Assembly: GCA_964408805.1 (NCBI GenBank) | Contig: CAYPAV010000018.1 | Location: 40,409 to 104,408, forward strand | Reading direction: 5' to 3' | DNA length: 64,000 nucleotides | DNA from: CAYPAV01 sp964408805 | Lineage (GTDB): Bacteria; Pseudomonadota; Alphaproteobacteria; UBA8366 | In this document: positions 9,382 to 16,304 of the stretch, in pieces | Layout of the letters: the number at the start of each line of letters is the position of its first letter | How positions within the stretch are numbered: position 1 is the first letter of the stretch | Notes under the pieces: generated by a model | Seen by the model: only the letters and a program-made list of their open reading frames with translations | What the model was told of the DNA's origin: nothing | Database searches by the model: none | Position numbers and translations under genes: made by a program

Positions 9382-10152
9382 TCAGTCCTTCCCGCCCTTA
9401 GGTCCCTTGCTCAGACCGCTGACGATGCCATGGAGCGTTTTCACTTCCTGTTCTGTCAGGTCTGCGCGCTGGAAGATATTTCGGATATTACGCACCATGA
9501 TCGGCCGCTTCTCGCTGACATGCAGGAAGCCACAATCGTCGAGCGCGGCTTCCAACCGTTCGAAGAAATTGACCAGTTCGGCCTTCGTCGCCGGGTGGGT
9601 CCGCCCGGGATCGAGTTCGAGCGCCGGCGTCTCGTCGCCCGACTGAAACCATTCATAGGCCATCACCATCGCGGCATGCCCGAGATTCATCGAACTATGG
9701 GCCGGGTTGAGCGGCACCTGCACGATCGTATCGGCGAGCGCCACGTCGTCGTTGTGGAGGCCCTTCCGTTCCGGTCCGAAGAGGATTCCGATGGCGGAAC
9801 CTGCCGCCATCACTCGGCGCATTTCCACCGCGGCCCCGCGCGGCGTCGCCACCGGCTTAATCATCTCGCGCGAGCGCGCGGTCATCGCGAAGACCCGATG
9901 CAAATCGGCGAGGGCATCCTCGGTGGTCTCGAAGACGCGGGCTCCCTCGATCACGCGATCCGCCCCGGACGCCGCCGCCCCGGCCTGTTCGTTCGGCCAG
10001 CCGTCGCGCGGCCGGACGAGACGTAGATCCTCCAGCCCACCATTCATCATGGCGCGCGCCACGAACCCGATATTCTCGCCGAGCTGGGGCGCAACCAAAA
10101 TGACCGCGGGCCCACCCGCGATGCCTTGTCTAGAACTGTCCGTACCGGCCAT
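9382..10152 (-). CDS. trmJ: tRNA (cytidine/uridine-2'-O-)-methyltransferase, TrmJ type
   Basis: 256-residue SPOUT/TrmH-superfamily methyltransferase. The three SpoU motifs are visible: LVAPQLGENIGFVARAM near the N-terminus, GILFGPERKGL at about 145-155, and QVPLNPAHSSMNLGHAAMV at about 170, which together form the knotted SAM site. The extended C-terminal helical region is typical of TrmJ, which methylates the 2'-O of nucleotide 32 in tRNAs. It is upstream of rpsD on the same strand, but the rpsD promoter lies between them. Confidence 0.9.
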   Translation of the reverse strand: MAGTDSSRQGIAGGPAVILVAPQLGENIGFVARAMMNGGLEDLRLVRPRDGWPNEQAGAAASGADRVIEGARVFETTEDALADLHRVFAMTARSREMIKPVATPRGAAVEMRRVMAAGSAIGILFGPERKGLHNDDVALADTIVQVPLNPAHSSMNLGHAAMVMAYEWFQSGDETPALELDPGRTHPATKAELVNFFERLEAALDDCGFLHVSEKRPIMVRNIRNIFQRADLTEQEVKTLHGIVSGLSKGPKGGKD

Positions 10153-10207
10153 GGGCGCGTCTTAACGCGCGCCGCACCCGTCGTCACGTCGAAATTGATC
10201 GTGGCGG

Positions 10208-11047
10208 TTAGCTGCTGGGTAACGCGCGCGGCGACGGGGTGACGGTCGGAATGACGCTTAAGACGCAATCATGGCTATCCTTACCTGCGATCGCCGCCAA
10301 GGCGGTGCAGGACGGCATCAAGATTTCCTGGTCGATAGTCTTCCAGAATTTCCCGACCTTTGCCGGATCGGTCGTGTCGGCGTTCTTGAAGGCCGCCATG
10401 TACTCACCAACCGTGACGCGATATCCAGAGAGGATCGTCTCGCGCCTGAATGCCCATTCGAACATCTCGAAAATGTCGCCCGCGATGTCGCCGATATTCG
10501 CGATGCTGGGGGCGCCCCCCATGGACGCCAGGGCCACGATCCCCTTGGTCAGGCTCAATGCGCGCCGTGCATCGGGGCGGAGCGCGGCCTTCATGATGGC
10601 GAACGCGGCGTGGGTATTGACCGCGCGGCTCGCGGCCATGAAGTTCGCGGCCGCCGGGTCGTCCATGATCTGAAGGTTCTGCCGCCAAATCCGCTTCTCG
10701 AAGATCTCTATCGCGCTTAACAATTCCAAGGCGTCCTCGGCGGCCTTGTCGTCGCCCCTGCGGATCGAATGCAGGCCGTACCACGCTAGGCCGGCCGCGA
10801 TCGCGTGTCCGCGAAACAACTGTGCCTGCCGATCGCTGTTTTTGACCTCCTCGACGAAGACGCAATCGAGGAAGACGTCGCGGGTCGTCTCGCGGTCGGC
10901 GGGCTTCTTCTTGAGTTCGGCGCGCCCGAGCTTGACGCAATCCTTCATAGAGGTGGCGGGCGCCTCGAAATAGACCGGCGTCAATTGAGACGCGCAGCCG
11001 GCGAGCATCATCGACGCAACCAAAAGCAAACTAGAAATTCTGAACAT
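10208..11047 (-). CDS. predicted lipoprotein of unknown function
   Basis: 279 residues starting MFRISSLLLVASMMLAGCAS: a short basic N-terminus, hydrophobic stretch and lipobox LAGC, so a lipidated, membrane-anchored protein. An in-frame ATG at 11113 is rejected because it would bury the signal peptide. The mature part is mostly helical (many Ala/Leu/Glu runs) with cysteines in MKDCVKL, FLDCVFV, MPSCTAL and SHDCVL that could form disulphides. No known domain recognised. The upstream 200 bp (11048-11246) are noticeably AT-rich and probably hold its promoter, but no convincing -35/-10 pair could be fixed. Confidence 0.8.
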   Translation of the reverse strand: MFRISSLLLVASMMLAGCASQLTPVYFEAPATSMKDCVKLGRAELKKKPADRETTRDVFLDCVFVEEVKNSDRQAQLFRGHAIAAGLAWYGLHSIRRGDDKAAEDALELLSAIEIFEKRIWRQNLQIMDDPAAANFMAASRAVNTHAAFAIMKAALRPDARRALSLTKGIVALASMGGAPSIANIGDIAGDIFEMFEWAFRRETILSGYRVTVGEYMAAFKNADTTDPAKVGKFWKTIDQEILMPSCTALAAIAGKDSHDCVLSVIPTVTPSPRALPSS

Positions 11048-11246
11048 CCGACACCCCCATTTGATCCGACCGACGTAGATATCGATCGAAAACCCCCATA
11101 ACTCGAAATTCAATTTTTACTATCAGGTAATAATAGAAATAGCGCTAATGAAGAGATTCAACAACCAAAACTTTGAAGGGGATATTATTTTTCCCTCAAC
11201 AATGTTTTGATTTTATACTGTTACCGAAACGAACAAGAACGGCGCG

Positions 11247-11807
11247 CTAGAACCCCGAATCGGGATCCTCCAAATATTCCGCCTCGGCCGCCGTGTTTGC
11301 GCGGCCGAGAACCTTGTTGCGGTGGGGAAAGCGGCCGAAGCGTTCGATCACGTCGAGATGCCGCTTCGCATAGTCGAGGCCCTCGGCCCCCGTCTCGGCG
11401 AAAAGCTCGACCGACCGGCGCTGGTCCGCCAGGTCCTCGCTATGCTCATAGGGCAGGTAGAGAAATTCCCGTTCCAGCAGGCCGAGCTCGCGATCCTCGC
11501 CGGAAGCCACCGCTGCCTTGGCGAGCGCCAGTGCCGGCGCATCCCCCGCGAAAGCGCTTGGATCGTCTCGGAACATATTGCGAGAAAATTGGTCGAGCAC
11601 GATGACGAGCGCCAACCTTCCGCTCGGCGTGGCCGCCCAATCATCCAGCCCGCCGGCCATGGCCATCTCGTGGAGCTTGCCAAAGCGGCGACCGATTTCG
11701 GCATCGAACTCGAGGTTCTTCTCGAACCATTTCTCCCGACGGGTCGTCGGGTCGTCCTCGAACCAGAAGGCCAGAACGCCTTCCGGAGTTTGGTCAATCG
11801 TCGCCAT
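11247..11807 (-). CDS. DUF924 family protein
   Basis: 186 residues. The opening PEGVLAFWFEDDP, the block VLDQFSRNMFRDDPSAFAGD and the ending FGRFPHRNKVLGR are the hallmark conserved segments of the DUF924 (YgfB-unrelated, TPR-like helical) family, whose function is unknown. Start chosen at MATIDQ (11807); an in-frame ATG at 11873 would overlap the divergent dioxygenase. It ends with SGF just before the AT-rich intergenic stretch. Confidence 0.88.
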   Translation of the reverse strand: MATIDQTPEGVLAFWFEDDPTTRREKWFEKNLEFDAEIGRRFGKLHEMAMAGGLDDWAATPSGRLALVIVLDQFSRNMFRDDPSAFAGDAPALALAKAAVASGEDRELGLLEREFLYLPYEHSEDLADQRRSVELFAETGAEGLDYAKRHLDVIERFGRFPHRNKVLGRANTAAEAEYLEDPDSGF

Positions 11808-11872
11808 CACCCTCGCCTTCCGGGTCCATCGCGCTAGGCTATAAGAAAGGTCACAATGGGAGAAAATCCGCA

Positions 11873-12877
11873 ATGGCGATGACAGCTACCCGGCAGCCGA
11901 TTTCCGATTCCTCTGCCTGGTCGAGCGACGACCTTGCCGGTTCGGACGAGTGGGTCTGGACGCTGGACCCAGCGGAGATCGAGGAACTCGATGCGGCACT
12001 CGCCGAAACCATGCGTCGCGATCTGGCATGGTCCGAGGTCACGGCCGCGGATTTCCCGTTGAACGGAATGACGGAAAAACTGCGCGACGTCGCGGGCCGC
12101 CTCGAGACCGGGCACGGGATCGCGCTGATCCGCGGTCTGCCAATCGAACGCTATTCGCTCGATGATCTGAAACGGCTCTATTTCGGGCTCGCAAGCCACA
12201 TCGGAAGGCCGGTGGTACAGAACGGCGGCGCCGGTATGATGCGCGAAATTCGCGATACCGGCGGACCTCGGGTGGAATCTCCGGCCCACCTCAACTGGCA
12301 CACCGATCGCGCCGACGTGGTGGTGCTGCTTTGTCTCCGCCAGGCGGCCGAGGGCGGAATCAGCCGGATCGTGAGCGCAACCCGGATATACAATGCAATT
12401 CTCGAGACCCGGCCCGACCTGATCGACGCGTTGTTCGACGATTTCTATCGCAGTTCGATTGGCGACGAGGTCGGCACCGATGCACCCTATTACCTGCTGC
12501 CCGTGTTCAGCATGCATGACGGCGCCTTTACCAGCGACTTTTCCCGCGTCTACATCACACAGGCCCAGGCCTTCCCCGAAGTGCCCCGCCTGACGGCGGC
12601 GCAAACCGAAGCCCTCGACATGATCCCCGAATTGGCGGAAGCGATGTGTTTCGAGCGCATGATCCAGCCCGGCGACATTCAACTCCTGAACAATCACGTG
12701 ACCTACCACGCACGCTCGGCCTATGTGGATGACGCGGCCAGCGGGCGCGACCGGTTCCTGCTCCGGCTTTGGCTGATGACGCCGGAAAGCCGGCGGCTGC
12801 CGAAGAACCAGGCCTCGCTTTGGAGTTCGGCCGCGCTGACGGCGCAAAAACAGCCTGGCCTCGGCAAGACAGCCTAG
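11873..12877 (+). CDS. TauD/TfdA-family Fe(II)/2-oxoglutarate dioxygenase
   Basis: 334 residues. The iron-binding facial triad is visible as HxD in NWHTDRADVV (about residues 141-143) and a distal His in LLNNHVTYHARSAY (about 277-282), followed by RDRFLLRLWL whose Arg would bind 2-oxoglutarate. The TauD fold begins after a ~30-residue N-terminal arm. Substrate unknown; family members oxidise taurine, 2,4-D, carnitine precursors and many small acids. First gene of a plus-strand operon leading to ABM monooxygenase, GMC oxidoreductase, NHL and VOC genes, so it likely catalyses an early hydroxylation in that route. Divergent from DUF924 with a 65-bp gap. Confidence 0.88.
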   Translation: MAMTATRQPISDSSAWSSDDLAGSDEWVWTLDPAEIEELDAALAETMRRDLAWSEVTAADFPLNGMTEKLRDVAGRLETGHGIALIRGLPIERYSLDDLKRLYFGLASHIGRPVVQNGGAGMMREIRDTGGPRVESPAHLNWHTDRADVVVLLCLRQAAEGGISRIVSATRIYNAILETRPDLIDALFDDFYRSSIGDEVGTDAPYYLLPVFSMHDGAFTSDFSRVYITQAQAFPEVPRLTAAQTEALDMIPELAEAMCFERMIQPGDIQLLNNHVTYHARSAYVDDAASGRDRFLLRLWLMTPESRRLPKNQASLWSSAALTAQKQPGLGKTA

Positions 12878-12903
12878 TTCAACCAAATTAGGGAGACCCC
12901 GAA

Positions 12904-13200
12904 ATGACGGCTTTCGCCATCATGGTGAAGTTCACCTTGAAGGACGGCACAAAGGAGAAGTTCATGGAGGCGGCGCTCTACGACGCCGAGCATTCGATGC
13001 GCGACGAACCCGCCTGCCAGCAGTTCCGCGTCCTGACCGTCGACGACGACCCCAATACGGTTTATTTCCTCGAAATCTACGATAACGAGGAAGCCCTGGA
13101 CGTGCATCGCCAGCAGCCCCATTACGCGGTCTATTCGAAAGTCGCGGCGGAACTCGGCGTCGAACGCGAACGGACCGTCCTGACCTTGCAAAACCCCTGA
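12904..13200 (+). CDS. antibiotic biosynthesis monooxygenase (ABM/YgiN-like) domain protein
   Basis: 98 residues, a single ferredoxin-like ABM domain: MVKFTLKDGTKEKFMEAA, then MRDEPACQQFRVL and TVYFLEIYDNEEALDVHRQQPH. Proteins of this family are small dimeric cofactor-free oxygenases or quinone-handling enzymes. It has a good ribosome site (GGGAG) and lies 26 bp after the dioxygenase and 15 bp before the GMC oxidoreductase, so it belongs to the same transcript. Confidence 0.87.
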   Translation: MTAFAIMVKFTLKDGTKEKFMEAALYDAEHSMRDEPACQQFRVLTVDDDPNTVYFLEIYDNEEALDVHRQQPHYAVYSKVAAELGVERERTVLTLQNP

Positions 13201-13215
13201 AGCGAGCCGCCCTTC

Positions 13216-14913
13216 ATGACCACTTACGATTACATCATCGTCGGCGGCGGATCCGCCGGCAGCGTCCAGGCCAACCGTCTTTCGGCGCGTTCCTCCAACC
13301 GGGTCCTGCTCCTCGAAGCGGGCATGGACACACCGCACAACCGGGTGCCGCCTCAGGTCCACGACAGTTACCCGGGCAAGGTCTATTTCGATCCGGAATT
13401 CATTTGGAACGGCCTCAAGGTTCATTTGCAGCCGGTGGCGCATAACCGTCCGGAACGCCCGCCGCTTCGCCAATACGAACAAGCCCGCGTGATGGGCGGG
13501 GGCTCCAGCATCAACGGCCAGCTCGCCAATCGCGGCGCCCCCACAGATTACGACGAGTGGGGCCGCCTGGGTGCCGAAGGCTGGAGTTGGGAGACCTGCC
13601 TGCCCTTTTTCCGGAAGCTCGAACGGGATATGGATTTCGACGACGAATTCCACGGCCGCGACGGCCGCATCGGTATTCGGCGTATTTTCCCCAACGATTG
13701 GCCCGGCTTTGCGAAGGCGGTCGCGGCGGCGCTCGATGCCGACGGTGTCGAATATCTGGTGGACCAGAACGGCGCCTTTCGCGACGGCTATTTCCCAATC
13801 TCGATCTCGAACGTCCAGGACCGGCGAATCTCTGCGGCGATCGGCTATCTGGACCCAATGACCCGCCAGCGGAACAACTTGCGGATCGAATCCCGCATCC
13901 GGGTGAAGGAGATTACCTTCGACGGTCGCCGGGCAACCGGCGTCGTTGCGGAAAAAAACGGCCGGGAGCTCACCTTCGAGGGACGCGAGGTCATTCTCTG
14001 CTCTGGCGCCATCCATTCCCCGGCAATGCTGATGCGCGCCGGGATCGGACCGGTCGGCCATCTGCACGAGATGGGGGTCGAGGTCCGCGCCGAGGTGCCG
14101 GGAGTCGGCCAAAACCTGATGGAGCATCCCGCCGCCGCCATGTCCGCGTGGATGCAGCCGGACGCCCGGCTGAACGGCATCACCCAGCGGCATATCCATG
14201 TCGGCCTTCGCTACTCCTCCGGCCTGCACGACGCCCCCGCCGGGGACATGTTCGCGGTCGTGGTCACAAAATCGGCCTGGCATAGTGTTGGCGATCAGCT
14301 CGGTTCGATGCTCGCCTGGGTCAACAAATCCTATTCGAAGGGCCAGGTAACCCTGACCTCGCGCGATTGGCGGGTCGAACCGACGGTCGAGTTCAACATG
14401 CTTTCCGACCGCCGCGACCTCGACCGGCTGATGGATTGCTATCGCCGCCTCAACGCCATTTTCGCCGCGGAGGCCGTGCAAGCGGTCACCCGGAACGCCT
14501 TCGCCTCCGCCTATAGCGAGAAGGTCCGCAAGGTCGGCACGGTGACGGCGCGGAACAAGATCCTGACCGACATCCTGGGCCGGGTCCTCGACGGACCGGA
14601 CTGGCTCCGCCGGGTCTTGATCGAGAAGGTCATCACCGAGGGCGACAGCCTGGCGGTGCTGATGTCCGACGACGAGGCCCTTGAGGATTACCTTCGGCGG
14701 AACGTCACCGGGACCTGGCATGCGTCGTGTACCTGCCGCATGGGCCGGGCCGACGACCCGGACGCGGTCACCGACAACCAGGGCCGAGTACGCGGAGTCG
14801 AGGGTCTCCGTGTCGTAGACGCCTCGATCATGCCGACGGTCCCTTGCGCGAACACCAACATTCCGACGATCATGACATCGGAGAGGATCGCCGATACGAT
14901 CTTGAATGCATGA
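13216..14913 (+). CDS. GMC-family FAD oxidoreductase (choline dehydrogenase-like)
   Basis: 565 residues. The N-terminal dinucleotide fold YDYIIVGGGSAGSVQANRLS binds FAD; ARVMGGGSSINGQLANRG is GMC signature 1, and GREVILCSGAIHSPAMLMRAGIG matches signature 2 in pieces. The C-terminus has the catalytic-region block TGTWHASCTCRMG (His-bearing) and RVVDASIMPTVPCANTN. Such enzymes oxidise primary alcohols to aldehydes using FAD. A Thr-Cys-Arg-Met-Gly stretch replaces the more common HPxGTCRMG by only a few residues, so activity is expected. It sits in the dioxygenase operon and would oxidise the alcohol produced upstream. Confidence 0.92.
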   Translation: MTTYDYIIVGGGSAGSVQANRLSARSSNRVLLLEAGMDTPHNRVPPQVHDSYPGKVYFDPEFIWNGLKVHLQPVAHNRPERPPLRQYEQARVMGGGSSINGQLANRGAPTDYDEWGRLGAEGWSWETCLPFFRKLERDMDFDDEFHGRDGRIGIRRIFPNDWPGFAKAVAAALDADGVEYLVDQNGAFRDGYFPISISNVQDRRISAAIGYLDPMTRQRNNLRIESRIRVKEITFDGRRATGVVAEKNGRELTFEGREVILCSGAIHSPAMLMRAGIGPVGHLHEMGVEVRAEVPGVGQNLMEHPAAAMSAWMQPDARLNGITQRHIHVGLRYSSGLHDAPAGDMFAVVVTKSAWHSVGDQLGSMLAWVNKSYSKGQVTLTSRDWRVEPTVEFNMLSDRRDLDRLMDCYRRLNAIFAAEAVQAVTRNAFASAYSEKVRKVGTVTARNKILTDILGRVLDGPDWLRRVLIEKVITEGDSLAVLMSDDEALEDYLRRNVTGTWHASCTCRMGRADDPDAVTDNQGRVRGVEGLRVVDASIMPTVPCANTNIPTIMTSERIADTILNA

Positions 14914-14929
14914 CTTGAGGAATTGGCCG

Positions 14930-15808
14930 ATGATCCGATTGACGAGATGGTCGATCAGAATCGCGATTTTCCAAGTCCTTGCGATGCTGACGCTCGGCGC
15001 GGCGGAGGCCCAATCCTTCAAGACGACCTTGCTTGCCAAGACGGCAACCACTTTCGGCAACCCGCATGAAGTCGTCCTCTCGCCGGACGGGCGGCGGCTC
15101 TACGTCGCCGATGTCAGCAACAACGCCATCAAGGTATTGGAAGCGGACACGCTGAAGACGGTCGGCATTTTCGGAATCGGCGATCTCAGCTCGCCGCACG
15201 ACGTCACATTCGACCGGGACGGACGGCTCCTGGTCGCCGACTCAGGTAACGATCGGATCGTCGTCTATCTGGTGCGCGGTGCAAAAGCGAAGAAGGTGGT
15301 CGCTTACGGGCCCGAGATGGGCAGCCCGGAGGGTGTCGCCGTCGCCGCAAATGGCGATGTCTACGTCACCAATGCCTCGCGGCACACGATTCTGGTCCTG
15401 CGGGACGGCCGCATCGTCCGACGTGCCGGACGGTATGGGGACGAGAACGGCGCCTATCGCCGGCCGCACGACATCCATATCGATCATATCGGCCGCATTT
15501 TCGCGGTCGATCCGGGCAATGAGCGCATCCAGCTCCTGGATCCAAGATTGCGCGTTGTCGGCAGTCTCGGCGGCGCGCCCTATGATTTCGACGAGCCGAA
15601 ATACGTCGCCGTCGACAGAGAGGGCCGGCTCTATATCGCCGACGAGGACAACAGCCGGATCGTCGTCCTGGACCGGAATTACAAGGTGCTGGGAACAATC
15701 GAGGGCGATCTTGACCGGCCCGAAGGCGTCGAGGTCAGGGGCGACCGGATATGGGTCGCCGATACCCACAACGACCGGATATTACTTTACCGATTGGATT
15801 GGAAATGA
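14930..15808 (+). CDS. exported NHL-repeat beta-propeller protein
   Basis: 292 residues with a signal peptide (MIRLTRWSIRIAIFQVLAML, cleavage near AEAQS) and about six NHL repeats, each of the form ...DGRLLVADSGNDRIVVY... or EGRLYIADEDNSRIVVLD. Predicted six-bladed propeller in the periplasm; NHL proteins bind ligands or act as lyases/lactonases (e.g. peptidyl-amidoglycolate lyase). The start at 14930 has GAGG nine bases upstream; an in-frame ATG at 14906 overlaps the GMC gene. It ends in an ATGA overlap with the VOC gene, so they are translationally coupled. Confidence 0.87.
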   Translation: MIRLTRWSIRIAIFQVLAMLTLGAAEAQSFKTTLLAKTATTFGNPHEVVLSPDGRRLYVADVSNNAIKVLEADTLKTVGIFGIGDLSSPHDVTFDRDGRLLVADSGNDRIVVYLVRGAKAKKVVAYGPEMGSPEGVAVAANGDVYVTNASRHTILVLRDGRIVRRAGRYGDENGAYRRPHDIHIDHIGRIFAVDPGNERIQLLDPRLRVVGSLGGAPYDFDEPKYVAVDREGRLYIADEDNSRIVVLDRNYKVLGTIEGDLDRPEGVEVRGDRIWVADTHNDRILLYRLDWK

Positions 15809-16215
15809 GCATTTCTATCAAAGGACTGGACCACGTGGTCATCCGCACGGACCATCTCCAGGAGATGATCCGCTTCTATGAAACCGTCCTGAACTGTCCC
15901 CTGGAGCGGAGCGCCGAGCACGTCGGGCTGTACCAGATGCGCGCCGGATCAGCGTTGATCGATCTTGTCGATGTCAAAGGTGAGATCGGCCAGCGTGGCG
16001 GGGCGGCACCGGGCGCCACGGCGCGCAACATGGACCACTACTGCGTCCGCGTAGAGCCGTTCGACGAGGCCGCCATCCGCCGTCACCTGAAAAGCCACGG
16101 CGTCACCGCCGGCGAGACGGCCCAGCGCACCGGCGCCGAAGGGACCGGCTCGTCGATCTACATCCAGGATCCCGACGGCAACACGGTCGAACTGAAGGGT
16201 CCGGCGACGGGATAG
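15805..16215 (+). CDS. VOC-family protein
   Basis: 136 residues of vicinal oxygen chelate fold. Candidate metal ligands: His in GLDHVVIRT, an Asp in ALIDLVDVKG, His in NMDHYCVRVE and Glu in DPDGNTVELKG. The ATG at 15805 overlaps the TGA of the NHL gene. Last gene of the plus-strand oxidative operon; it could be a lyase or isomerase for the operon's product. Substrate unknown. Confidence 0.85.
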   Translation: MSISIKGLDHVVIRTDHLQEMIRFYETVLNCPLERSAEHVGLYQMRAGSALIDLVDVKGEIGQRGGAAPGATARNMDHYCVRVEPFDEAAIRRHLKSHGVTAGETAQRTGAEGTGSSIYIQDPDGNTVELKGPATG

Positions 16216-16269
16216 GGCTTTGCCGAAGGCGAAGCCCGGGCATGACTTCCGGATAACCCTTCGGGTTTC
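16215..16269. terminator. pair of hairpins between convergent operons, probable bidirectional terminator
   Basis: A 10-bp stem with a GAA loop (GGGCTTTGCC at 16215-16224, GGCGAAGCCC at 16228-16237, one wobble pair) is followed by a second stem AACCC-TTC-GGGTT (16255-16267) extendable with one bulge to GGA/TCC. They fill the 89-bp gap between the VOC stop and the molybdenum-hydroxylase stop. There is no long U-run, so termination efficiency is uncertain. Confidence 0.6.
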
Positions 16270-16304
16270 CTGAATGACAACCGTGGCGACGGCCCGACCT
16301 GAAC

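Noticed and set aside
12874..15060. 728-codon open frame on the minus strand
   Set aside because: Antisense to the ABM and GMC oxidoreductase genes, with His/Arg/Asp-rich composition typical of shadow frames.
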